A DNA stretch of 64,000 nucleotides, taken from contig NZ_CP042968.1 of NCBI RefSeq assembly GCF_001693515.2, forward strand, positions 5,146,001 to 5,210,000, in the 5' to 3' direction. Within the stretch, counting starts at the first letter, position 1. The number at the start of each line of letters is the position of its first letter. Under the pieces are notes generated by a model. That model had not been told where the DNA came from, searched no databases, and saw only the letters and a program-made list of their open reading frames with translations. Source of the stretch: Bradyrhizobium paxllaeri. GTDB lineage: Bacteria > Pseudomonadota > Alphaproteobacteria > Rhizobiales > Xanthobacteraceae. Below, piece after piece: positions 54,226-62,415 of this stretch. Made by a program: the position numbers and the translations under genes.

Positions 54226-55634
54226 GCCGGCGGCTCGTCGCCCGATTTGAATTCATCTACGTCGAAATCCAGAGTATCAACACCGTGGTTGAAGTGGACG
54301 ACGACCGGAAATTTCAGGCCTGCTAGATGCTCCGGACGAATAGTCATGTCGGTTTCGCCGACTGCGACGAGACCATCGGCATTCTGCAGCAAATGCGAGT
54401 CTGTCGCGCTAACGGTCTCCGCAAGCGGGCTGTCGATCCGCATGCGCTTATCCACTATGGGTGCTTCGTCTAAAAGCACCGAGCGGCCACCGACGCTGAA
54501 CGGCGCTACGCGGGATAGAGTGACCCTCACGTGAAGCCGGCAAGTCGTGCCTGGTTCTGGCGGCGTGGATTGCACTTCGACCAAAGGGAAATGGGACTGC
54601 CCGGCTGCGGCTAGAAGCTTCCGGAAGCCGCTTACGAATTCAGTCTGCTCCTTCTCGTTCAAATCGGTCGGCGAGGCTTTCGGGTTCAACCCGCCGCGGA
54701 AGCTCGGCGAACCTGATACGAGCGCATAGGCTGCCAGGCGGGCTTCATCTCCGTTGGTCGAGAACAAGCGCTCGAACAAACGTTCGGGAATGGTGCCTCC
54801 CTCTAGGACTTCAACCGGTGACAGCGCCTTGCCGCTTCGCATGCTGTCTCCCTCCTCCTGGGACTGCAGAAAAAGTGAAGCCTCCTTGATTCCTTCCAGC
54901 CTTTCCGCAACCTCTCCGGACTCAAGGTTTTTCACAATTCTCGATGGCAAAGGTTGCCTGTCGACTAACGATCCGAGTTCGGGGGCGGTTCCGGCGGCGA
55001 CCGGGACCATCCTATCGTTAATTTCATCCTTATTTTGGGCGAATGCAAGGTCCGGGCGGCTAGCCAAAATGCCCGCCAGGCGGGCTAGGTGGGCAGGAGG
55101 CTCCCGGAGGGACCTGACGATTCGGGCGGCCGGCGCCGAAAGAAGGCGGATGATGTTGGCCCGGGTCTCGTCCAGCGACGGAAGCTCCGCCAAGGCCTTC
55201 ACGCCGTCGGCATCGAGCGTCATATTTTCGATAGCGCCACCGATGATGACGAACTTTTCGTGATCCTTGGCGAACTCGACCGCGGCCTTCGACGCGGCAA
55301 CTGGATCCCTGGAATAGGCAAGTAGTGTCTGTCCCTTCAGAAAGGGGACGATCGCCTCGGCGTCAGTACCCATGGCAGCAATTTGTGCGAGCCGATTTTT
55401 CGCGACCTTTACCTTTGTTTGGCTCGCCTTCGCGTGCCTGCGCAAGGCCTGCATCTCTCGCACGGACAGGCCAGCATAGGCGGCCACAATCACGCTTCTG
55501 CTTTCCTGGAACTCGCGTCTTAGGCCGTTGACGAATTCTACTTTCTCGGCCCGCCGCACCGGTGCGCGGCCGAACGCGACCGCCGGCATCAGACGAACAG
55601 GCTCAGGTCTCGCAAGCGGTTGAGCGGGAGCCAT
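54171..55634 (-). CDS. Ribosomal protein L10-like domain fused to an unknown C-terminal domain
   Basis: 487 residues. Residues ~29-192 are a full L10 (uL10) domain: AEKVEFVNGLRREFQESRSV, YAGLSVREMQALRRHAKAS, KVKVAKNRLAQIAAMGTD, FLKGQTLLAYSRDPVAASKA, VIIGGAIENMTLDADGVKAL, LPSLDETRANIIRLL, with the C-terminal helix that in L10 carries L7/L12. The remaining ~295 residues have no match I know: a helical part (LESGEVAERLEGIKEASLFL) and a beta-rich part from ~340. The usual rpl genes are absent, and the gene starts 4 bp after the CHAT-like gene, so this is not the housekeeping L10. An L10 mimic that docks on 23S rRNA or L7/L12 is an inference. Confidence 0.8.
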   Translation of the reverse strand: MAPAQPLARPEPVRLMPAVAFGRAPVRRAEKVEFVNGLRREFQESRSVIVAAYAGLSVREMQALRRHAKASQTKVKVAKNRLAQIAAMGTDAEAIVPFLKGQTLLAYSRDPVAASKAAVEFAKDHEKFVIIGGAIENMTLDADGVKALAELPSLDETRANIIRLLSAPAARIVRSLREPPAHLARLAGILASRPDLAFAQNKDEINDRMVPVAAGTAPELGSLVDRQPLPSRIVKNLESGEVAERLEGIKEASLFLQSQEEGDSMRSGKALSPVEVLEGGTIPERLFERLFSTNGDEARLAAYALVSGSPSFRGGLNPKASPTDLNEKEQTEFVSGFRKLLAAAGQSHFPLVEVQSTPPEPGTTCRLHVRVTLSRVAPFSVGGRSVLLDEAPIVDKRMRIDSPLAETVSATDSHLLQNADGLVAVGETDMTIRPEHLAGLKFPVVVHFNHGVDTLDFDVDEFKSGDEPPAYPAVGAATTPAPKSEGS

Positions 55635-55638
55635 GCGT

Positions 55639-56760
55639 TCAAACCAGACGATGGTTGTCGTTGCCGATAAAAGTATACTGGAGCGCCATCGGATGCCCCT
55701 CCTCGAGCAACTTCTGTCTCGCAGCCAAGAGCGCGGTCACCACGTTCATGCCGTCTCCAAGATAGTCATAAAATACTCTCGCCAGCCTCGTCGCGAAGCG
55801 GTCTTCGATCGGTCCGGTCGTGCAGAGGATGCATGATGCCCGGCGCTGGCGAAAGAATTCGGCAATCGACGTCTTGAGGCTACTTCTGCCGATCACAGAC
55901 GAGCTGGCGTTGAGAAACACCAGGGTTCCGCGAAAGTCCGCCGCCTTCATCGGATGGGTCATTTCCAAAATCCCGATCTTCGCGCCGGAACGCAACCGCA
56001 GCCTGGGAAGTTCTAAGCTCTGGTCCGTGTGGCAATTGAAATGCAGGACGTGGTTCTTCTCGGCAATCCAATTCCGCAGAACCTCCAGCTCGGCATCCGA
56101 AAGGGACTCAGTCAGGGCGTCGAGCACCGACAGGCTGTCTTCGCCGCCCGCCAAATCCGTCAGGATGGAGATCTCCTCCTCCGACCGAGAGGGATCAGGC
56201 TTCTTGTGTATCCGGCATGCGCTATCTAGCGAACTATCTTCGGCGTAGCCCACCAATCTCGGGCCAGAAAGCTGGGCCGCTTCATAGTGCTTTCTCAGGT
56301 CAGCTCGCTTGGCATTGATCACTCTATATCGGCAGATGCATCGCTCTCCGAGGAAGAATTCGCCGTTGCCGTCGTTCAGTAAGCAGTGCTCGAACAAGGG
56401 CTGTTCTGAGCGACCATAGGTGTACTGCGTCAGGACCGGAGAAGTCAGCAGACCCAGATATCTGGCGAATTCGTCTTGCCTGCCATCGAAAAACGCTCCG
56501 GCCAAACGCCTTCCACGCTGTTTGAGAGCGTTCACGTGCTCGGCTCTCGCAACCTCCGAAAGGTCGCTCCATCCCTTTACGACGTCCACAAGCGCCCGCA
56601 GCGAATCGTTCATGTCACGAGATGCATCCCGAACGTCGTCGACAGGCCCGCTCTGAAAATCGATCGCCTCACCATCTGGCCCGCAATCGATTCTCCATAT
56701 CCAGCGGTCACCGATGAGCTCGACGGTGGCGACGACCGGAATTGGATCAGCGGGAGGCAT
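55639..56760 (-). CDS. CHAT-like (caspase-fold) protein, possible inactive peptidase
   Basis: 373 residues. The C-terminal ~150 residues read as a CHAT domain: VLHFNCHTD (His244 as catalytic His), TLVFLNASSSVIG where LNACxS is expected, ASCILCTTGPIEDRFATRLA, and FYDYLGDGMNVVTALLAARQ, the usual CHAT tail. The residue at the nucleophile position is Ser286, not Cys; a Cys at 310 or 313 is in the next strand. So the protease may be dead, use Ser, or serve as a sensor. The N-terminal ~200 residues (RRLAGAFFDGRQDEFARYLG onward) are unassigned. It lies between the 419-residue gene and the L10 fusion, same strand, with 11 and 4 bp gaps. Confidence 0.7.
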   Translation of the reverse strand: MPPADPIPVVATVELIGDRWIWRIDCGPDGEAIDFQSGPVDDVRDASRDMNDSLRALVDVVKGWSDLSEVARAEHVNALKQRGRRLAGAFFDGRQDEFARYLGLLTSPVLTQYTYGRSEQPLFEHCLLNDGNGEFFLGERCICRYRVINAKRADLRKHYEAAQLSGPRLVGYAEDSSLDSACRIHKKPDPSRSEEEISILTDLAGGEDSLSVLDALTESLSDAELEVLRNWIAEKNHVLHFNCHTDQSLELPRLRLRSGAKIGILEMTHPMKAADFRGTLVFLNASSSVIGRSSLKTSIAEFFRQRRASCILCTTGPIEDRFATRLARVFYDYLGDGMNVVTALLAARQKLLEEGHPMALQYTFIGNDNHRLV

Positions 56761-56771
56761 CTGTTGGCTGG

Positions 56772-58031
56772 CTAAACGGCTGGTAGGTTGAATTCAATGC
56801 TCGTTGGGGGAGTATCGCGAGTGAAGACTTGCAATCGGATCAGGTGGCGGGCGGCATCTGAAGTTTCCATGAGGAAAGACGTCGGCCGGCCGAAACTCGT
56901 ATCGGCGAACTGCGGATAAATCTGGCAAGTCGGACTGCGTGGGACAAGTCGATAAATATCGCGTCGCCCCGAGGCGCCACGTCCCGCCAACCCGGAAAGT
57001 GTAGCCAACTCGCTGTCTATGACGAAGTCGACCCTTACCATGCCACTGAGAGACTTCGGCGGCCGGACGATCATTGAGACTTCGGCGGACGGGGAAGCGT
57101 CCTTCGCCAGCCAGGATGCAATCATGGACGGCTCCAATCCAACCGTTCCGACCACCGCGTGCCTGAGCGGCCCTCCCCTGCGCTGGCCTGCGGGCAAGCC
57201 GAAAGTGGCCAGCGGCAACTTCATTCCGGTGAACCGCCGCATATGGAATCCTATGCGAGGTAACGTGCGAGCGACGTCTACTGCCAGCTCCGGCCAGAGA
57301 TCGAGCTGTTCGCCCTCGCCAGTCAAGCGCGTTCTCAACCTTCGGCTGGTGCCGGACTGTGCGGGCATTCCTGCCGCGGCGAAGCCATCGGCGGCCTGCC
57401 GATACAGGCGAAGCGCCGAGCTCCGATCGCTGTCGCTCAGCATTGCGCTTCGGATGGCGTCCGCGTACATCCGCAGCGCGATGGCCCTGAGGGGGGATCG
57501 AGAATTGAGCTGGGGGTGATCCAGGAGCTCGACGCAAAGGCGTTCGGTCAGACGGGCACTTTCGGCCATCTCTCGGACCAGAAGGACGTCGATGGTGCTT
57601 TCGATCTCGCTTCGCGACCAGCCCTTGCGATCGCGCCGCAGGGTGTTTGAGGCGAACTTCACTAGCCCCAGATCCAGCGAGCGACGCGGGATCGAGCGAT
57701 CTGGGTTTGCCCGGAAAGACGCCACGATCCGGCCCGCCAGCGCTTTGGCTTCCCTCGCATCCAGGGACGTCGGATCGATCAGCACGTCTAGGCCGGGCCG
57801 GTCCGCAGTCTTCAAAAGCAGGACGTCGCAGGAACAAACAGCCTCGGCCCCGGTCTCCAAATCGACGAGCAGGAACGGCCGAGCCGTCCCTTCCCCCGAG
57901 CGTCGCCGCAGCGCATCCGCATCGTCCTTGCCGGCGGACAACAGCCAAACCGAGCGCCCTTCGGTTGCCCCGATAGCGGCTGCCATAGGCAACGGAAGCT
58001 GCAAGCCAGCTTCTCGGTCCACGAGGCTCAT
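56772..58031 (-). CDS. Uncharacterised 419-residue protein of the CHAT/L10 operon
   Basis: ATG with GAGG eight bases upstream; first gene of a three-gene unit with the CHAT-like and L10-fusion genes. Residues ~100-230 are helical and repeat-like (SALRLYRQAADGFAAAGMPA), as in TPR-type solenoids. The C-terminal third is beta-rich (GMVRVDFVIDSELATLSGLA, HLIRLQVFTRDTPPTSIEFN). The N-terminus (RPFLLVDLETGAEAVCSCDV) is unassigned. No enzyme motif is seen. Its spacing to the next gene (11 bp) supports joint function. Confidence 0.6.
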   Translation of the reverse strand: MSLVDREAGLQLPLPMAAAIGATEGRSVWLLSAGKDDADALRRRSGEGTARPFLLVDLETGAEAVCSCDVLLLKTADRPGLDVLIDPTSLDAREAKALAGRIVASFRANPDRSIPRRSLDLGLVKFASNTLRRDRKGWSRSEIESTIDVLLVREMAESARLTERLCVELLDHPQLNSRSPLRAIALRMYADAIRSAMLSDSDRSSALRLYRQAADGFAAAGMPAQSGTSRRLRTRLTGEGEQLDLWPELAVDVARTLPRIGFHMRRFTGMKLPLATFGLPAGQRRGGPLRHAVVGTVGLEPSMIASWLAKDASPSAEVSMIVRPPKSLSGMVRVDFVIDSELATLSGLAGRGASGRRDIYRLVPRSPTCQIYPQFADTSFGRPTSFLMETSDAARHLIRLQVFTRDTPPTSIEFNLPAV

Positions 58032-58705
58032 TCCCGGTCCTCGGTGTTTGCGATTTGATTCGCCGGATCATTTTGTCTCTAGCACCGCAAGACGCCATAG
58101 ATTTGAAGCCATTCCCACAGACAACTTTCCTCGCCCCGGGGGCGACCGTCCCAATAACCCGATATTGGCTGTTGGCTAGCTGGGGAATCCCCGGGGATGA
58201 AGCCGGCGAACGATCCTTTGGTCCCTCACGGCCAAGTCCTGCGACCTTAGGCTATACAGCAAAGTTTGCCGCCAGATATGGCTGACCGAAGAACAGCAAA
58301 TAGCCGAGCGCGGACTAACGCACGAGAAACGACCCTGCTCGAGCGAGCCAACAGGCGAGTTCGAAAATGTGGAAGTGATCTCGGAGTTTTGAGCGTTGTC
58401 AACGGAGCCACCGATCTCAACGCATTCTGGACCTACCAGTGTGCACCACGCTGGCGAGCTTCATCACATGTCGAGAGCGCTTTACTCAGGCGGATATCCT
58501 GCCGTTCATAAACGTCATGGCGCCAACCTAGTACGCTCGTTCACCATCTATCATACCATTCAGTTCGTCTGCACCAAGTTGGGCATCCAGCAGCTCCAAG
58601 GCCGGGATATTGAGCGGAGGCCGTGTCGTCTGTCGTTGAGCATCATGAATTGATCCGGTCAGCTTGATCAGCTCGTTCGTCGTCACGCTGACTTTTTCAA
58701 CGCCG
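58032..58705. other. Spacer between the two conflict operons
   Basis: About 670 bases upstream of the 419-residue gene. Open frames of 75-85 codons exist on both strands without support. It must hold the promoter of the three-gene unit, but I could not pick a convincing -35/-10 pair. Confidence 0.4.
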
Positions 58706-61558
58706 TCAGCGACCAATAAAGCGGCGCGGCAATCCCTGAAGGTTGACCAGATCAAGTTCTAGGCCGGTCCATCGCCCGTCTGCAGTTTTTACTTGCGCGC
58801 CCACCGTGAAAGTGCCGTAAGCATTAACCTCCTCGAGCACAGCAGAGCTGCCCTCGCGAATTCGACGAATGTAGATCGTCTTGCGCGGGAACGAGTCGTG
58901 CAAATGAAAAAGCACAGGTCCCTCAAGGAGAGAACCATCCGTAGAAAGTACCGTGAGATCCACGTCAAAAGATTCGCGATCAACTTCTCCGATCTTCGCC
59001 TCTAGCCGACGACCATTGCGTTCGGGCCTGCCTCCCCAGCGACCTTTTTGCAGATCATCAGGATGCACCACCTCCCCTGGGGAGGGAGGGGCGTCAGCAC
59101 CCTCAGCCTCGTTGCGGTTGAGAAGCTCATCTATCTGTTCGCGCCACCGCTGCAAATGCAGTCGCATCTGTCTCAGATCGGCCGCCTCCGGACCTGAAGC
59201 CAAGTCGAGAACCGCCGTCGCGGTGCGATTTAGGTTGGCTCCTTCATCGGCCCACCGAAATAACTGCAATGCATCGTCTGGTCGACGAAAGCCCGGTTCA
59301 GGTCGCGTTGGCAAATAGGCCTCACGCACAAGTTGCTTGAACAAATCAACTATCTCGGACGGCACGCCGAGCACACGGGCCGCGGCATAGCCAAGCGGAA
59401 CTATCCAATCATCGTTTCTGGCTGCGAAGAAGCGACGAAGAACATGGATGTTGTCGGGATTGTCTCCGCCCAACAATTTCTGCGCCTGGTCCAATACCGC
59501 CAGCCGAAAGTCTGGATTCCCAATACGAGCTACTTTAGGCGTCTTGGTACGGGCATTGGCGGCCAGGTCGCTCCAGCTGATCGAGAGGTTCTTGAGCCGA
59601 GGCTCAAGACTGCTTCTCATCGCTCTGCGCTGCGAGCGATTGATGTCCATGAGCGCGGCTATTTCAGCCAGCGAAACGGCCTTCGGGGCGGTGGGCAGGT
59701 CCTGCAGGCCGAACCATGCGCGAGCGGCCGGAACAGACGACTGCCAGCCGAACACCACAGCCGTGCGCAAGGTAGCGAAGTCGGAAGGTTGTACATAGCC
59801 TGTGGCCTCACGCAATCTATTCGTCACCATTCTGTCGAGCAGAGATTCCCTTGGTGAGCGTGCAATTCGGGCTGCTGCAAGCTCCTGAACGAGGGTCCTC
59901 AGAGGAAGTCTATCGTCGATTGTTTCCGTCGATTCGTCTTGCAGCTCGCCGGCATCTCGGGCCCGCTTGAAAAGCCTGGCGAATTCGGCGTGCGCGCGCC
60001 ATTCGCTTGTTCCTCCTTCGAAACTTGCAGGCACATTCCACTGCCCGGTCTTGGCGAGCAGGACAGCCTTGACGGGGTGCGGGTAGCTTGAGGCGATCTG
60101 TGGATTTGCTATGCGCTGAGATAAGCTCAAGACAATCGGTTCGATCCGCGTGTCGTCGAACGAGCCGAGTTGCGCCCCTGTCCGTGCAACATGATCGAGC
60201 GCCAAGCGCGGGGAAAGCTTCTGAACGGATTGCGGTGGGAGCAACGCTTCGGCCGTGCGGCCCATAACGTAGGCTCTCGCCTCACTATCCGCGGCGAAAT
60301 CGTCGGCAGCCCCTGCCAGCAGCATTGCCATGTCGTCTGTCCAGTCGCGATCGACGCGATCGGGATGCTCGCCACCAAGCAAGCGGTGGTAAAGCCATTC
60401 CGCGCGGGCTTTGGGTGTTAGCTGCCGGGATTCATAGTATTGCCGGACCGCGCTGTTTACGTTGTCAAACTTCTCTGGATCACGTTTGCGCATGAGCGGA
60501 AGTGTGCGCGAACGAAGGTCGGTACGATGCCGCAACACTTCGCCATTGTCTTCCTCCTCCACCATCCAGACTTCATTTGCGAGGGCCTTGAATACTTGAT
60601 CGACCTTATCAGGATCCAAGTCGCAAATCGGCGCCAACGTCGTCGCAATAATGTTGCGCGTCACCCGACGAGCGACGAGGCCAGGCCAAGCCAGCTTGCG
60701 TACTTCCTCCTCCTGGACATGTTCGAGGATGCGCCGCTCGTAAAGCAACCCGACGAAGCCGTCGCTGGCATTCTCACCATCTTTAGCAATGGACTGCACC
60801 AGGCGCTCGCGATCCTCAGGCTTGCATGACCGAATGAGTTCGATCGCAACTCGGATGACCAGCGGCTCACGGCGCTCCGGCGGATCCGATGGGTTACCGG
60901 CCACCAAACTTTCCCAGTGAGCTTGCCATTCATCGCCTATGAAGTCGCGCCCAACATTCCTGGCCATCAGACCGGCGTCCGACCACGAAAGCGGCTGCAG
61001 AATTAAGCGGTTTCTGTCGGACCGCAGGTCTTGCTCGGTCCTCAATTCGGGCACGTCGGCCCGGCCGGAAGCAACGATCCTCAGTTCGGGAAATGCTCCA
61101 GCGGCCGTGAACCCATTGAGATAGGTAACGAAATTAATGACTGCCGCTAACGATGCCGGATCATATTGTACGACCTCCATCGTGTCGAACACGATAAGAA
61201 ACGCGCGGCTTCCTCGTGTAAGCTTCTGAACCACATGGCGAAAGCGATCAAAGAAAGTAATTGAAGATGAACGACCGGCCGCCATTTCCTCATGTAGACC
61301 TGCGGTGAGCTCAGCAAGTTCAGCCTCCACTTCGGGGAACTGCAAGCTCACCTGACGCGCCGCTTCGAACAGCAGCTGGCGGGGCTCGCGCGTATGAAGC
61401 GTCGCTCGATCGAAATCGAGGTAGACAAAGGGAAACTGTCGCGACTGATTCATGGCATGATCAAGCATGAATTTTGCAAGCAGTGTCGTCTTGCCGATAC
61501 CTCCACGCGCAATGAGAAAAAAGACGGCCTCTTCGCCGATGTTCAAATAGTATCGCAC
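58706..61558 (-). CDS. STAND NTPase, NTPase and C-terminal part
   Basis: Continuation, after a frameshift, of the gene starting at 62415. The protein sequence really joins near 61640; the local ATG at 61558 would cut off the first part of the NTPase. P-loop FFLIARGGIGKTTLLAKF, Walker B RAFLIVFDTMEVV with sensor-like ELRIVASGRADVPELRTEQD mark a STAND/NACHT-type switch ATPase. A winged-helix and a long helical region (residues ~270-800) follow, as in signal-sensing superstructures. The last ~110 residues are beta-rich (EVDRESFDVDLTVLSTDGSL, GPVLFHLHDSFPRKTIYIRR), like effector or ligand-binding domains. Such proteins oligomerise when they detect a trigger. Partner effector is probably the trypsin-like protein upstream. 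Confidence 0.75.
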   Translation of the reverse strand: MRYYLNIGEEAVFFLIARGGIGKTTLLAKFMLDHAMNQSRQFPFVYLDFDRATLHTREPRQLLFEAARQVSLQFPEVEAELAELTAGLHEEMAAGRSSSITFFDRFRHVVQKLTRGSRAFLIVFDTMEVVQYDPASLAAVINFVTYLNGFTAAGAFPELRIVASGRADVPELRTEQDLRSDRNRLILQPLSWSDAGLMARNVGRDFIGDEWQAHWESLVAGNPSDPPERREPLVIRVAIELIRSCKPEDRERLVQSIAKDGENASDGFVGLLYERRILEHVQEEEVRKLAWPGLVARRVTRNIIATTLAPICDLDPDKVDQVFKALANEVWMVEEEDNGEVLRHRTDLRSRTLPLMRKRDPEKFDNVNSAVRQYYESRQLTPKARAEWLYHRLLGGEHPDRVDRDWTDDMAMLLAGAADDFAADSEARAYVMGRTAEALLPPQSVQKLSPRLALDHVARTGAQLGSFDDTRIEPIVLSLSQRIANPQIASSYPHPVKAVLLAKTGQWNVPASFEGGTSEWRAHAEFARLFKRARDAGELQDESTETIDDRLPLRTLVQELAAARIARSPRESLLDRMVTNRLREATGYVQPSDFATLRTAVVFGWQSSVPAARAWFGLQDLPTAPKAVSLAEIAALMDINRSQRRAMRSSLEPRLKNLSISWSDLAANARTKTPKVARIGNPDFRLAVLDQAQKLLGGDNPDNIHVLRRFFAARNDDWIVPLGYAAARVLGVPSEIVDLFKQLVREAYLPTRPEPGFRRPDDALQLFRWADEGANLNRTATAVLDLASGPEAADLRQMRLHLQRWREQIDELLNRNEAEGADAPPSPGEVVHPDDLQKGRWGGRPERNGRRLEAKIGEVDRESFDVDLTVLSTDGSLLEGPVLFHLHDSFPRKTIYIRRIREGSSAVLEEVNAYGTFTVGAQVKTADGRWTGLELDLVNLQGLPRRFIGR

Positions 61559-62415
61559 GCCCTTGAACAGGCGATCGAAGCCTCGCGTAACCGCCTCGAA
61601 AGCAGTCTCAGAGTGGAGCTCGTCGACAAAGGCGCGCGCAATCGAGCGAGTTCTTCTTGCCGGCCGACGAAACGATCCCTCAAGGGTGCACCGTTCCAGC
61701 CGCCTTGCATGCCTATCAGAATTCGAAGGGGCTCGAGGAGTTGGCTCAGCCCGAGAGCACGTTGGGCATCTGCAAGGGAGACTTTGGTTTTGACGACGCC
61801 AGGACCCGCAAACCGCAACCGGCTCAACGCATCCACCGCGGCGCGCACCTCACGGGGCGGCGCCTCGAGCACATCGCCCGACTTACCTATTAGAAAGCTG
61901 CGCAGCCATGCGCCCGGTAGACGAATATCGTCTCTTCCCACCTCCTCGAAATCATCTTCATCCACCTTTGCCGCGCTGGACAAAAGGCGCCCAAAAAGCT
62001 CGGTATTATGAACGCGAGTCAGCAGATCCCCTCGCGCCTCGTCGGAAAGCTGCACACGTCGGTGACCACCAACCATGATGGGGGTTGAATTGGCGAGAAT
62101 GGCGCTACGCTCGTCCTCGCCTATCGTTTGGATGCCACGCGTCTCTGGAACAAGGCCCCTTCCGGTCCCCTCCTCAGACGCTGTCGCCTGGGAGATCGTG
62201 AAAGTGTGGGCAATGGCGGCATAAATCGCAGCCTCCGTTTCTGGCAACGGCGGCGGCTCGTTCGATGTTGACGTGGGGGTAGGAACAGGTGCCGATTTCA
62301 GGCTATCGCTGAATGTGGCAAACATCTCGCGGAGCGCTGGATTATCAATCTGCGCGATTAATTCGGCCTTGCGGCGCTCCAGATCAGCTTTCGTGCCGGA
62401 CTGATCTTCGTTCAC
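61543..62415 (-). CDS. STAND NTPase, N-terminal part before the frameshift
   Basis: 290 codons, real to about codon 257. The ATG at 62415 overlaps the stop of the trypsin-like gene (ATGA). The N-terminal ~230 residues are unassigned and partly acidic. They end in the VGR-box RDRFVGRQEELARLRA that precedes STAND P-loops. After this the expected FVDELHSETAFEAVTRGFD and VRYYLNIGEEA lie in another frame. The change falls in GCGCGCGCC near 61640: removing one GC unit would restore one ~1235-residue protein. Either a mutation, a sequencing error, or a variable dinucleotide site. Confidence 0.7.
   Translation of the reverse strand: MNEDQSGTKADLERRKAELIAQIDNPALREMFATFSDSLKSAPVPTPTSTSNEPPPLPETEAAIYAAIAHTFTISQATASEEGTGRGLVPETRGIQTIGEDERSAILANSTPIMVGGHRRVQLSDEARGDLLTRVHNTELFGRLLSSAAKVDEDDFEEVGRDDIRLPGAWLRSFLIGKSGDVLEAPPREVRAAVDALSRLRFAGPGVVKTKVSLADAQRALGLSQLLEPLRILIGMQGGWNGAPLRDRFVGRQEELARLRAPLSTSSTLRLLSRRLREASIACSRACDTI

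Noticed and set aside
56794..58098. 434-codon minus-strand frame overlapping the 419-residue gene
   Set aside because: It is a shifted shadow, rich in Arg and Pro; the 419-codon frame has the ribosome site and protein-like composition.
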